DNA of 64,000 bases, taken from NCBI RefSeq assembly GCF_012971725.1, contig NZ_CP048833.1:5704001-5768000 (forward strand), in the 5' to 3' direction. Both the position numbers and the translations under genes were made by a program. The notes under the pieces are model-generated. The model saw nothing but the letters and a program-made list of their open reading frames with translations. It was not told the DNA's origin and did no database searches. This stretch comes from Pseudomonas multiresinivorans (GTDB lineage Bacteria; Pseudomonadota; Gammaproteobacteria; Pseudomonadales; Pseudomonadaceae). Below, piece by piece: positions 52,332 to 61,599 of the stretch (positions within the stretch are counted from its first letter, which is position 1; each line of letters starts with the position of its first letter).

Positions 52332-53147
52332 ATGCGCCTGATCAACCGAACCCCCGACCGCAGCGGCCGCCTGTTCCTCGTGCTGCTGCCCTTCGCCCTG
52401 CTGCTGTTCGCCTACTTCGCGGGCTCCACCTCGCGGCTGGCGGAGAACCCCAACGACAAGCTGCTGCCCAGCGCCGCGCAGATGGCCGACGCGGTGAACC
52501 GCCTGGCTTTCAGCGAAGACAAGCGCACCGGCGAAGTGCTGTTCTGGCAGGACACCGGCGCCAGCCTGCAACGCCTCGGCATGGGCCTGGGCATCGCCGC
52601 CCTGCTCGGCCTGGTGCTGGGCATTGCCGCCGGCAGCGTGCCGCTGTTCGGCGCGCCGCTGTCGCCGCTGCTCACTGTGCTGTCGATGATTCCGCCGCTG
52701 GCGATCCTGCCGGTGCTGTTCATCGTCTTCGGCCTCGGCGAGTTGTCCAAGGTGGTGCTGATCGTCATCGGCGTCGCCCCCTGCATCGCCCGTGACATCG
52801 AACAGCGCGCGAGGGAAATCCCCCGCGAACTGCTGATCAAGGCGCAAACCCTGGGCGCCAGCACCTGGACGCTGATCCTGCGCGTGGTGCTGCCGCAACT
52901 GATGCCGCGCCTGCTCATTTCCCTGCGCCTGATGCTCGGCTCGGCCTGGCTGTTCCTCATCGCCGCCGAAGCCATCGCCTCTACCGACGGCCTGGGCTAC
53001 CGCATCTTCCTCGTGCGCCGCTATCTGGCCATGGACGTGATACTGCCCTACGTGGTGTGGATCACCGCCCTGGCCTGGCTGATGGACTACGGCCTGCGCC
53101 TGCTCACCCGGCGTGCCTTCCCCTGGTACGAAGGAGGCAAGGCATGA
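52332..53147 (+). CDS. ABC transporter permease, guanidine operon
   Basis: Inner-membrane permease of 271 residues with about six transmembrane helices. The EAA loop signature is visible in PRELLIKAQTLGASTWTLIL near residues 159-178, followed by the second half with PRLLISLRLMLGSAWLFLI. This places it in the NitT/TauT (SsuC/TauC) family. It ends with an ATGA overlap with the ATPase gene, so the two are translated as a coupled pair. It is separated from the binding protein by the REP element at 52218. Confidence 0.9.
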   Translation: MRLINRTPDRSGRLFLVLLPFALLLFAYFAGSTSRLAENPNDKLLPSAAQMADAVNRLAFSEDKRTGEVLFWQDTGASLQRLGMGLGIAALLGLVLGIAAGSVPLFGAPLSPLLTVLSMIPPLAILPVLFIVFGLGELSKVVLIVIGVAPCIARDIEQRAREIPRELLIKAQTLGASTWTLILRVVLPQLMPRLLISLRLMLGSAWLFLIAAEAIASTDGLGYRIFLVRRYLAMDVILPYVVWITALAWLMDYGLRLLTRRAFPWYEGGKA

Positions 53148-53950
53148 GCTTCATCTCCGTGAAGAACGTCTGGCAGGAATACGACGGCAACGTGGTGCTC
53201 GAACGCCTCAATCTCGATGTGAAGGAAGGCGAGTTCTGCACCCTGGTCGGCGCCTCCGGCTGCGGCAAGTCCACCTTCCTGCGCCTGCTGCTCGGCCAGG
53301 AGCGCCCCAGCCGTGGCGAGCTGCTGCTCGAAGGCCAACCGCTGCCGGGCGAGCCCGACCCGAGCCGTGGCGTGGTGTTCCAGCGTTACTCGGTATTCCC
53401 GCACTTGTCCGTGCTCGACAACGTCGCCCTCGGCCTCGAACTGCCGCGTTCGCCGCTGCTCGGCCGGCTGTTCGGCAACGCCAAGCGCGAGGCTCGCGAA
53501 CAGGCTGCCGCCCTGCTCGAACGCGTCGGCCTCGGCCATGCGCTTAAGCAGTATCCGAGCGCCCTGTCCGGCGGCATGCAGCAACGCCTGGCCATCGCCC
53601 AGGCACTGGTGATGAAGCCGCGCGTGCTGCTGCTCGACGAACCCTTCGGCGCGCTCGACCCCGGCATCCGCAAGGACATGCACGCCCTGCTGCTGGAGCT
53701 GTGGCAGGAAACCCGGCTCACCGTGTTTATGGTCACCCACGACCTCGCCGAGGGCTTCAGCCTGGGCACTCGCCTGCTGGTCTTCGACAAGGTTCGCCAT
53801 GACCCGCAGGCACCCACCGCCTACGGCGCCCGCATCACCTACGACATCCCGCTCAACGCCGACCGCAAGGCCGCCCGCGCCGCCCTGCCCGAACCGCTTG
53901 CCGCGCGCCTGGAAACGGCCGCCGCCCCGCTGATCACGCCGGCCTACTAA
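53144..53950 (+). CDS. ABC transporter ATPase, guanidine operon
   Basis: Cytoplasmic ATPase of 268 residues for the importer. Walker A (GASGCGKST) lies near residues 36-44, the signature LSGGMQQRLAIAQAL near 140, and Walker B (VLLLDEPFGALD) near 161. The C-terminal part follows the NitT/TauT pattern. The start overlaps the permease stop (ATGA). A longer frame from 53057 would lie inside the permease gene and was rejected. The next gene follows after 10 bases. Confidence 0.93.
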   Translation: MSFISVKNVWQEYDGNVVLERLNLDVKEGEFCTLVGASGCGKSTFLRLLLGQERPSRGELLLEGQPLPGEPDPSRGVVFQRYSVFPHLSVLDNVALGLELPRSPLLGRLFGNAKREAREQAAALLERVGLGHALKQYPSALSGGMQQRLAIAQALVMKPRVLLLDEPFGALDPGIRKDMHALLLELWQETRLTVFMVTHDLAEGFSLGTRLLVFDKVRHDPQAPTAYGARITYDIPLNADRKAARAALPEPLAARLETAAAPLITPAY

Positions 53951-53960
53951 GGAGCCCGCC

Positions 53961-54680
53961 ATGAACGAATTGCGCACCACCCTCTACGAAGAAACCGTCC
54001 CCGGCGGCGGCCATACCTCCTTCGTCCTCAAGCGCGGCCAGGTGCTGCGCCTGACTGACATCGAAGGCGGCGGCAACGTCAGCCTGCTGCTGTTCAACGC
54101 CGTCGAGAAAAGCGAGCGGCTGAACCTGCCCGACAGCCTCAAATGCCAGCACACCGCCAAGCTCACCGCCGGCCACTGCCTGTACTCGGACATGGGCCGC
54201 GTGCTCGCCGCCATCACCGCCGACAGCTGCGGCTGGCACGACAGCTTTGGCGGCGTGCTGAACGCCGCCGAAGTGCAGGAGAAATACGGCGCGGGCCGCT
54301 ACCAGGAACTGCGCAACGGCTTCCATCGCAACGGCGTGGACAACCTGCTGGTGGAGATGGGCAAGTGGAACATGCGCCTGCAGGACCTGCTGATGTGCCT
54401 GAACCTGTTCAGCCGCGTGGACGTCGATGCCGACGGCTGCTTCCGCTTCGCCCAGGGCAATTCCAAGGCCGGCGACTACGTCGAGCTCTACGCACCGATG
54501 GACACGCTGGTAGTGCTCACCGCCCTGCAACACCCGCTGGACCCGAACCCGCAGTACGCACCCAAGCCCATCGGCCTGACCTGGCAGCAGGTTGCCGGCG
54601 ACGGCATCAGCGTGCTCTGCCGCACGTCCCGCCCGGAGAACGGTCGCGGCTTCCACAACACCGAACGCCAGTACCTGTAA
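53961..54680 (+). CDS. Urea amidolyase-associated protein 1, DUF1989 (carboxyguanidine deiminase subunit type)
   Basis: A 239-residue member of the DUF1989/UAAP1 family. In guanidine-degrading bacteria two such proteins (CgdA and CgdB) together convert carboxyguanidine to allophanate. The sequence begins MNELRTTLYEETVPGGGHTS, and metal-binding candidates occur in GHCLYSDMGRVLAAITADSC and WHDSFGG. It is preceded by AAGGAG. It is followed 11 bases later by the related second gene. Which of the pair corresponds to CgdA or CgdB was not decided. Confidence 0.85.
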   Translation: MNELRTTLYEETVPGGGHTSFVLKRGQVLRLTDIEGGGNVSLLLFNAVEKSERLNLPDSLKCQHTAKLTAGHCLYSDMGRVLAAITADSCGWHDSFGGVLNAAEVQEKYGAGRYQELRNGFHRNGVDNLLVEMGKWNMRLQDLLMCLNLFSRVDVDADGCFRFAQGNSKAGDYVELYAPMDTLVVLTALQHPLDPNPQYAPKPIGLTWQQVAGDGISVLCRTSRPENGRGFHNTERQYL

Positions 54681-54691
54681 GGAGCGCGAGC

Positions 54692-55327
54692 ATGCCCATC
54701 GTCCCCAGCGACAAACACCCTGAAGCCTGCGTCTCGCGCACCCTGATCCCGGCCGGCGAACCCAGCCTGACTGAATTGAAAGCCGGGCAGACCCTGCGCA
54801 TCCTCGACCTGGAAGGCAACCAGGCAGTGGACACGCTGTTCTTCAGCGCCGCCAACCCGCGCGAGCGCTACGACGTGCAACGCACCCTGCGCAAGCAGGG
54901 GCAGGTCTACCTCAGCGCCGGCAGCGTGCTGTATTCCAACCTCGGCAAGCCGATGCTGAGCATCGTCGCCGACACCTGCGGCCGCCACGACACCCTCGGC
55001 GGCGCTTGCGCCCAGGAAAGCAACACCGTGCGCTACGCCCTGGACAAGCGCTACATGCACAGCTGCCGCGACAACTTCCTGCGCGCCAGCCTGCACGACG
55101 GCCGCCTGGGCAAGGCCGACATCAGCCACAACATCAACTTCTTCATGAACGTTCCGGTCACCGCCGAGGGCGGCCTGACCTTCGAGGACGGCATCTCCGC
55201 TGCCGGCAAGTACGTCGAGCTGCTCGCGCACATGGACGTCATCGTCCTGATCTCCAACTGCCCGCAGCTCAACAACCCCTGCAACGGCTGGAACCCGACG
55301 CCGGCGGAGTTGCTGGTATGGGACTGA
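54692..55327 (+). CDS. Urea amidolyase-associated protein 2, DUF1989 (carboxyguanidine deiminase subunit type)
   Basis: A 211-residue DUF1989 protein related to its upstream neighbour. Shared features include LKAGQTLRILDLEGNQAVDT near residue 26 and GRHDTLGGACAQESN near 97, with C and H residues that could bind a metal. The start at 54692 follows AAGGAG; a longer frame from 54143 lies inside the first gene. The pair is expected to act as a heteromer downstream of the carboxylase. The next gene begins 291 bases later, after a repeat. Confidence 0.85.
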   Translation: MPIVPSDKHPEACVSRTLIPAGEPSLTELKAGQTLRILDLEGNQAVDTLFFSAANPRERYDVQRTLRKQGQVYLSAGSVLYSNLGKPMLSIVADTCGRHDTLGGACAQESNTVRYALDKRYMHSCRDNFLRASLHDGRLGKADISHNINFFMNVPVTAEGGLTFEDGISAAGKYVELLAHMDVIVLISNCPQLNNPCNGWNPTPAELLVWD

Positions 55328-55430
55328 AGCGGCTGCAAGCGGCAGGCGGAAAGCTGCAAGCGCTGCGGCGCTGGCTCTTCTCGCTCAGCCAGAGCCGGAG
55401 TGGCCAGTGCAGCCCGACGCTGCGGACAGC

Positions 55431-55525
55431 TCCCTCTCCCTTCAGGGAGAGGGCGGGGGGAGAGGGAACGTCCAGCTCCGTAGCCAACAGCCCCTCTCCC
55501 CAACCCTCTCCCTGAAGGGAGAGGG
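55431..55525. repeat. Palindromic repeat of the CCCTCTCCC family
   Basis: Short copy: tccctctcccttcagggaga at the left and ccctctccctgaagggagag at the right, around a gcggggggagagggaacgtc core. It lies in the gap between the second DUF1989 gene and the carboxylase gene. Confidence 0.85.
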
Positions 55526-55618
55526 TGCAGTACGCAGCAGGGTCCAGGCCCCGGCAGTGGACGACCACCGCCCGACATAAACTCGACAGGACGACCTGTC
55601 CCGCATGGGGAAACCTCC

Positions 55619-58600
55619 ATGTTCGACAAACTGCTCATCGCCAACCGCGGCGCCATCGCCTGCCGCATCCTGCGCACGCTCAATGAACTGAACGTGGGCG
55701 GCGTCGCCGTGTACTCCGAAGCCGATGCCGCCAGCCTGCACATCCAGCAGGCCGCCCAGGCCATCAGCCTCGGCGAAGGCCCGGCCTCCAGCACCTATCT
55801 GGTCGTGGAGAAAATCCTCGCCGCCGCCCGCGACAGCGGCGCCCAGGCGATCCACCCCGGCTACGGCTTCCTCTCGGAAAACGCTGCCTTCGCCGAAGCC
55901 TGCGAAGCCGCCGGCATCGCCTTTGTCGGCCCGACGCCGGAGCAGCTGCGCGTGTTCGGCCTCAAGCACACTGCCCGCGCGCTGGCCCGCGAGCAGGGCG
56001 TGCCGATGCTCGAAGGCACGGACCTACTGCCCGACCTTGAAGCCGCGTTGCTCGCCGGTGAGGAAGTCGGCTACCCGGTGATGCTGAAAAGCACCGCCGG
56101 CGGTGGCGGCATCGGCATGCGCGTGTGTCGCTCGGCGGACGAACTGCGCGACGCCTTCGACGCGGTGAAACGCCTGGGGCAGAACAACTTCAGCGACTCG
56201 GGCGTATTCATCGAGAAGTACATCGAGCGCGCCCGCCACTTGGAAGTGCAGGTATTCGGCGACGGCCAGGGCGAAGTGATCGCCCTCGGCGTGCGCGACT
56301 GCTCGGTACAGCGGCGCAACCAGAAGGTGCTGGAAGAAACCCCGGCGCCCAACCTGCCCTCTGGCATGGCCGATGCCCTCTGCGCGGCGGCGATCCAGTT
56401 GGCGAAAGCCGTCAGCTACCGCAGCGCCGGCACCGTGGAGTTCGTCTACGACAGCGACGCGCAGCGCTTCTACTTCCTCGAAGTGAACACCCGCCTGCAG
56501 GTCGAGCACGGCGTCACCGAACAGGTCTGGGGCGTCGACCTGGTGCGCTGGATGATCGAGCTGGCCGCCGGCGACCTGCCGCCGCTGGCCGACCTCATCG
56601 CCGGGCTCAAGCCCAGCGGCCACGCCATCCAGGCGCGCCTCTATGCGGAAGACCCGGGCCGCGACTTCCAACCCTGCCCCGGGCTGCTCACCGCCGTGCA
56701 GTTCCCGCCGGCGGACGGCAAGGCGCTGCGCATCGATACCTGGGTCGAAGCCGGCTGCGAGATCCCGCCCTACTTCGACCCGATGATCGCCAAGCTCATC
56801 GCCTGGGCGCCGACCCGCGAACTGGCCAGCGCCGGCCTCGATCGCGCGCTGGCCGACAGCCTGCTGTACGGCGTGGAATGCAACCGCGACTACCTGCGGC
56901 AGATCATCAAGGACGCGCCCTTCGCCAGCGGCTCGCCCTGGACGCGCTGCCTGGAAGGCCTGCGCTACCGTGCCCACACATTTGAAGTGCTGAGTGCCGG
57001 CACCCAGACCAGCGTGCAGGACTACCCCGGTCGCCTCGGCTACTGGGCCGTGGGCGTACCGCCATCGGGGCCGATGGACGATCGCGCGCTGCGCCTGGGC
57101 AATACCCTGCTGGGCAACCCCGAAGGCGCCGCCGCGCTGGAAATCACCATGAGCGGCCCGACCCTGCGCTTCAACACCGACGCGGTGGTAAGCGTCACCG
57201 GCGCGCCGCTGCCGATCAACCTGGATGGCACCGAGCAGCCGATGGACACCGCACTGTTCGTCGCCGCCGGCTCGACCCTGAGCCTGGGCACCGTGAGCGG
57301 CGCCGGCGCGCGCAGCTACCTGTGCCTGCGTGGCGGCTTGAACGTGCCGGACTACCTGGGCAGCAAGAGCACCTTCACCCTCGGCCAGTTCGGCGGCCAC
57401 GGCGGCCGCGCCCTGCGCGCCGGCGACGTGCTGCATCTCGACGCACTGGCAGACGCACGCCACGGTGAATGCCTGCCGGCGGAACTACGCACCGACCTCC
57501 CGGCCGAGCGCAGCATCCGCGTGATCTACGGTCCCCACGGCGCGCCGGAGTACTTCACCCCGGCCTACATCGACACCTTCTTCGCCACCAACTGGGAAGT
57601 GCACTTCAATTCCAGCCGCACCGGCGTCCGCCTGATCGGCCCGAAACCGGAATGGGTGCGCGAGAGCGGCGGCGAGGCCGGCCTGCATCCGTCCAACATC
57701 CACGACAACCCCTACGCCATCGGCGCCGTGGACTTCACCGGCGACATGCCGGTGATCCTCGGCCCGGACGGCCCAAGCCTGGGCGGCTTCGTCTGCCCGG
57801 TGACGGTGATCGAGGCCGACCTCTGGCAGCTCGGCCAGCTAAAGGCGGGGGACAAGGTTCGCTTCCTGCCGGTGGATATCGCTACCGCCCGCAGATTGAC
57901 GCAGTTCTGTAGGAGCGAGCTTGCTCGCGAACGCTTTATGCCGGAAGTTCTGGAGTTGGGCGGGTTCGCGAGCAAGGGCTGGGGCGCCCCCCTCGTTCCT
58001 ACACAGGCAAAGCCCAGCATCGGCGCAGCCGATTTCCCCTCACCCCAGCCCTCTCCCGTGGGGAGAGGGGGCCGTTCGGCATTGCCGGCGGGCACAGTGT
58101 TCTCCGATGGCACGGACGGCGCCCTCTCCCTCCGGGAGAGGGCGGGGGGTGAGGGCAGCCCAAGCATCGCGCTCACCTCCCCCATCGTCCTCGACCTCGG
58201 CCAGGACGACACCCGCCTGGTCGCACGCCTCTCCGGCGACACCCACCTGCTGCTGGAAATCGGCGAGCCCGAGCTGGACCTCGTCCTGCGCTTCCGCGGC
58301 CACGCCCTGATGCAGGCGCTGGAAGCCAAGAACCTCGACGGCGTGATCGACCTCACCCCCGGCATCCGCACACTGCAGGTGCACTACCAGCCGGAAACCC
58401 TGTCGCTGGAGGCCTTGCTGGAAACCGTCGCTGGCCTCTGGGACGCCGTGTGCGCCGCCCAGGACCTCAAGGTGCCGTCGCGCATCGTCCACCTGCCGCT
58501 GTCCTGGGACGACCCGGCCTGCCAATTGGCCATCGAGAAGTACATGACCACCGTGCGCAAGGACGCGCCCTGGTGCCCGAGCAACCTGGAGTTCATCCGC

Positions 58601-59425
58601 CGCATCAACGAACTGCCGGACCTGGAGGCGGTGTACCGCACCGTTTTCGAGGCCAGCTACCTGGTAATGGGCCTGGGTGACGTCTACCTCGGCGCGCCGG
58701 TGGCCACGCCGCTGGACCCGCGCCACCGCCTGGTGACCACCAAGTACAACCCGGCGCGCACCTGGACCGCGGAAAACTCCGTGGGCATCGGCGGCGCCTA
58801 CATGTGCGTCTACGGCATGGAAGGCCCCGGCGGCTACCAGTTCGTAGGCCGCACCCTGCAGATGTGGAACCGCTATCGCGAAGTCGCCGCATTCGACGGC
58901 AAACCCTGGCTGCTGCGCTTCTTCGACCAGATTCGCTTCTACCCGGTCTCGGCGGACGAACTGCTGCGCATCCGCCGCGACTTCCCGCTGGGCCGCTATC
59001 TGCTGCGCATCGAGGAAAGCGAACTGCGCCTGGCCGACTACCAGCAATTCCTCGCCGAGGAAGCCGACAGCATCGCTGCGTTCCGCCGCCACCAGCGCGC
59101 CGCCTTCGACGCCGAGCGCCAGCGCTGGATCACCTCCGGCCAGGCGCACTTCGAGAGCGAGGAAGCCGCCGTTGACACCGGCGAAGACGCCCCGCTCGGC
59201 GCTGGCCAACATGCCGTCGAAAGCCACATCGCCGGCAACCTCTGGCAGGTGCAGGTGGAAGCCGGCGCCAGCGTGAAAGCCGGCGACATCCTGGTGATCC
59301 TCGAATCCATGAAGATGGAAATCCCCCTCACCGCTCCGCGCGACGGCGTAGTGCGCGAGGTCCGTGTGCAGCCCGGTTCGCCGGTGCGCGCCGGGCAACG
59401 GGTGGTGGTGATGGAGGAGGCGTGA
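55619..59425 (+). CDS. Urea/guanidine carboxylase with an in-frame repeat insertion
   Basis: Biotin-dependent carboxylase of 1268 residues, longer than the usual 1190-1210. Domains in order are biotin carboxylase (1 to about 445; ATP-grasp KSTAGGGGIGMRV near 158, EVNTRLQVEHGVTEQ near 290), KipA-like carboxyltransferase half (about 455-760), KipI-like half with SPIVLDLGQDDTRLVARLSG (about 855-1010), a further conserved central domain, and biotin carrier with ESMKM (biotinyl Lys1232). Residues about 764-846 are not protein-family sequence but the translation of two genomic repeats. Riboswitch and DUF1989 neighbours favour guanidine over urea as the substrate. The start follows GGGGAAACCTCC. Confidence 0.93.
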   Translation: MFDKLLIANRGAIACRILRTLNELNVGGVAVYSEADAASLHIQQAAQAISLGEGPASSTYLVVEKILAAARDSGAQAIHPGYGFLSENAAFAEACEAAGIAFVGPTPEQLRVFGLKHTARALAREQGVPMLEGTDLLPDLEAALLAGEEVGYPVMLKSTAGGGGIGMRVCRSADELRDAFDAVKRLGQNNFSDSGVFIEKYIERARHLEVQVFGDGQGEVIALGVRDCSVQRRNQKVLEETPAPNLPSGMADALCAAAIQLAKAVSYRSAGTVEFVYDSDAQRFYFLEVNTRLQVEHGVTEQVWGVDLVRWMIELAAGDLPPLADLIAGLKPSGHAIQARLYAEDPGRDFQPCPGLLTAVQFPPADGKALRIDTWVEAGCEIPPYFDPMIAKLIAWAPTRELASAGLDRALADSLLYGVECNRDYLRQIIKDAPFASGSPWTRCLEGLRYRAHTFEVLSAGTQTSVQDYPGRLGYWAVGVPPSGPMDDRALRLGNTLLGNPEGAAALEITMSGPTLRFNTDAVVSVTGAPLPINLDGTEQPMDTALFVAAGSTLSLGTVSGAGARSYLCLRGGLNVPDYLGSKSTFTLGQFGGHGGRALRAGDVLHLDALADARHGECLPAELRTDLPAERSIRVIYGPHGAPEYFTPAYIDTFFATNWEVHFNSSRTGVRLIGPKPEWVRESGGEAGLHPSNIHDNPYAIGAVDFTGDMPVILGPDGPSLGGFVCPVTVIEADLWQLGQLKAGDKVRFLPVDIATARRLTQFCRSELARERFMPEVLELGGFASKGWGAPLVPTQAKPSIGAADFPSPQPSPVGRGGRSALPAGTVFSDGTDGALSLRERAGGEGSPSIALTSPIVLDLGQDDTRLVARLSGDTHLLLEIGEPELDLVLRFRGHALMQALEAKNLDGVIDLTPGIRTLQVHYQPETLSLEALLETVAGLWDAVCAAQDLKVPSRIVHLPLSWDDPACQLAIEKYMTTVRKDAPWCPSNLEFIRRINELPDLEAVYRTVFEASYLVMGLGDVYLGAPVATPLDPRHRLVTTKYNPARTWTAENSVGIGGAYMCVYGMEGPGGYQFVGRTLQMWNRYREVAAFDGKPWLLRFFDQIRFYPVSADELLRIRRDFPLGRYLLRIEESELRLADYQQFLAEEADSIAAFRRHQRAAFDAERQRWITSGQAHFESEEAAVDTGEDAPLGAGQHAVESHIAGNLWQVQVEAGASVKAGDILVILESMKMEIPLTAPRDGVVREVRVQPGSPVRAGQRVVVMEEA
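57908..58004. repeat. REP palindrome inside the carboxylase coding sequence
   Basis: Copy of the GTAGGAGCGAGC element. The left arm tgtaggagcgagcttgctcg and the right arm, with gttcgcgagcaagggctggg and ending ctcgttccta, resemble the intergenic copy at 43803-43885, including the same internal insertion. It is translated in frame as CRSELARERF. Confidence 0.9.
58036..58155. repeat. CCCTCTCCC-family palindrome inside the carboxylase coding sequence
   Basis: Two arm pairs are present: cctcaccccagccctctccc at the left with the inverse ending gggagagggcggggggtgag at the right. It follows the REP element by about 30 bases and is translated in frame as SPQPSPVGRGG and LSLRERAGGEG. Confidence 0.9.
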
Positions 59426-59441
59426 CGCGACCTGAAAAGCG

Positions 59442-59603
59442 CCCTCTCCCCAACCCTCTCCCGCAAGCGGGAGAGGGGGCCGTTCCGAGCAGGGCGAAAT
59501 ATCCGATTCATCCTGAATCCACAGCCCTGCCTGTGGATTGAACTCGACACTACGGCGGACTGCTCTTCCCCCTCTCCCTTCAGGGAGAGGGCCGGGGAGA
59601 GGG
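59442..59603. repeat. Palindromic repeat of the CCCTCTCCC family
   Basis: Outer and inner arm pairs (ccctctccccaaccctctcc at the left, and ctctcccttcagggagaggg at the right) flank a variable core. It fills most of the 205-base gap between the carboxylase and allophanate hydrolase genes. Confidence 0.85.
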
Positions 59604-59630
59604 TATCCACCCAGCACAGGAACCCCAACC

Positions 59631-61439
59631 ATGCCCAATACCTTCGACCTCCGCCTGACCACCCTGCGCACCGCCTACCGCGAAGGCCGCGCCACGCCGC
59701 GCCAGTTGATCGCCGAACTGCGCAACAAGGCCGCCGCGTTGAACCCGGACTACCACCTGTTCATCCACCTGCTGAGCCTGGAAGCACTGGAGCCCTACCT
59801 GGCCGCGCTGGATGAGAAATCGCCGGACAGCCTGCCGCTCTACGGCATCCCCTTCGCCATCAAGGACAACATCGACCTCGCGGGCATCCCCACCACCGCC
59901 GCCTGCCCGGCGTTCGCCTACACGCCGGAAACCTCAGCGACGCTGGTGCAGCAACTGATCGATCTGGGCGCCATCCCGCTGGGCAAGACCAACCTCGACC
60001 AGTTCGCCACCGGCCTCAACGGCACCCGCTCGCCCTATGGCGAATGCCGCAACAGCGTGCTGCCCGAGTACCCGTCGGGCGGCTCCAGCGCCGGTTCCTC
60101 GCTGGCCGTGGCGCTGGGCGTGGCGAGCTTCGCCCTGGGCACCGACACCGCCGGCTCCGGCCGCGTGCCGGCGGCACTCAACGGCCTGCTCGGGCTCAAG
60201 CCGAGCAAGGGGCTGCTGTCCAACCATGGTCTGGTGCCGGCCTGCCGCACCCTGGACTGCATCACCTACTTCACCGCCAGCGCCGCCGAGGCCAGCGAGT
60301 TGCTGGCCCTCACCGCCCGGCTCGACCCGCAGGACGGCTACAGCCGCGCAAACCCGGCGTGGAACGACGCCAGCGCCTTCGGTGCACCCAAGCCTTTCCG
60401 CTTCGGTGTCCCCCGTGCCGATCAACTGGAATTCTTCGGCTGCCACGAAGGCCCGATGCTGTTCACCGATGCCCTGGACCAGCTCAAGGCCCTGGGAGGC
60501 GAGCCGCAGGAAATCGACTTCGCGCCCTTCCTCGAAGCCGCGCGCCTGCTCTACGAAGGCCCCTGGGTCGCCGAGCGCTACAGCGTGGCGGGCGAGCTGA
60601 TCGAGCGCGACCCACAAGCGGTGCTGCCAGTGATCCGCGACGTACTGGCGAAAGCTCCCGGCACCACCGCCGTGCAGGCGTTCCGCGCGCAGTACCGGTT
60701 GCAGGAACTCAAGGCACAGTGCGATGCGATCCTCGCCGACCTCGACTGCGTGCTCACCCCCACCATCGGCCGCCCGGTGACGCTGGACGAGTTGCACGCC
60801 GAACCGGTGAAGCGCAATTCCGACCTGGGCTACTACACCAACTTCATGAACCTGCTGGACTACGCCGCCGTCGCGGTGCCCAGCGCGATCATGGGCAACG
60901 GCCTGCCCTGGGGCGTGACCCTGTTCGGCCGCGCCTTCACCGACCAGTATCTGCTCGGCGTGGCCGACGCGCTGCAGCGTCGGCACAACCTGCCGCTTAC
61001 TGGCAGCAACGCAATCGCTCCGGCCTCTTCGGCCAACGTCGCGCGCAACGACCGCGCGCGCCTGGTCGTCTGCGGCGCGCACCTGGACGGCCTGGCGCTG
61101 AACTGGCAACTGCGCCAGCGCGGCGCGCGCCTGCTGCGCGCCACCCGAAGCGCCCCGGCTTACAAGCTCTACGCCCTCGCCGGCGGCCCGCCGCTGCGCC
61201 CCGGCATGCTGCGGGTGGCCGAAGGCGGCGTGGCCATCGAGGTGGAAGTCTGGGAACTGCCGAGTGCCGAACTGGGCTCCTTCCTCACCGGCATCCCGGC
61301 ACCGCTCGGGTTGGGCAAGGTGCAGCTGGAGGATGGCAGCTGGGAGACCGGCTTTATCTGCGACGCCTGGGGCCTGGAAGGCGCCGAGGACATCAGCCGC
61401 TTCGGCGGATGGCGCGCGTGGTTGGCCAGCCGAACCTGA
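59631..61439 (+). CDS. atzF: Allophanate hydrolase AtzF
   Basis: Amidase-signature enzyme of 602 residues that splits allophanate into ammonia and carbon dioxide, the last step of urea or guanidine breakdown. The Ser-cisSer-Lys triad is present: Lys78 (FAIKDNIDLAG), cis-Ser152 (GGSSAGSS), and Ser176 (GTDTAGSGR). A C-terminal domain (about 465-602) with RLVVCGAHLDGLALNWQLRQ is typical of the AtzF group. The start at 59631 is the ATG after the repeat; a longer frame at 59538 reads through the repeat and was rejected. It is the last gene of the operon. Confidence 0.95.
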   Translation: MPNTFDLRLTTLRTAYREGRATPRQLIAELRNKAAALNPDYHLFIHLLSLEALEPYLAALDEKSPDSLPLYGIPFAIKDNIDLAGIPTTAACPAFAYTPETSATLVQQLIDLGAIPLGKTNLDQFATGLNGTRSPYGECRNSVLPEYPSGGSSAGSSLAVALGVASFALGTDTAGSGRVPAALNGLLGLKPSKGLLSNHGLVPACRTLDCITYFTASAAEASELLALTARLDPQDGYSRANPAWNDASAFGAPKPFRFGVPRADQLEFFGCHEGPMLFTDALDQLKALGGEPQEIDFAPFLEAARLLYEGPWVAERYSVAGELIERDPQAVLPVIRDVLAKAPGTTAVQAFRAQYRLQELKAQCDAILADLDCVLTPTIGRPVTLDELHAEPVKRNSDLGYYTNFMNLLDYAAVAVPSAIMGNGLPWGVTLFGRAFTDQYLLGVADALQRRHNLPLTGSNAIAPASSANVARNDRARLVVCGAHLDGLALNWQLRQRGARLLRATRSAPAYKLYALAGGPPLRPGMLRVAEGGVAIEVEVWELPSAELGSFLTGIPAPLGLGKVQLEDGSWETGFICDAWGLEGAEDISRFGGWRAWLASRT

Positions 61440-61491
61440 GTGCGCGCTTCCGGAAAGGAGTGTCCCCCGCCGGGTGGGGCATCGGTTACCC

Positions 61492-61569
61492 GTAGGGCGT
61501 ATAACGCGCCAGCGTTATACGCCGCGCAATTTCCGGCGGATAACCTGTTCCAGGTTATTCGCCCTACGC
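61492..61569. repeat. Double-hairpin extragenic repeat
   Basis: Two internal stem-loops (gcgtataacgc-gcca-gcgttatacgc, and ggataacctg-ttc-caggttattc) sit within outer arms gtagggcg and cgccctac. It is a different family from the other repeats in the window; only this copy is seen. Confidence 0.75.
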
Positions 61570-61599
61570 TTCCTGCGCCCCACATGGATGAGGGAATGA

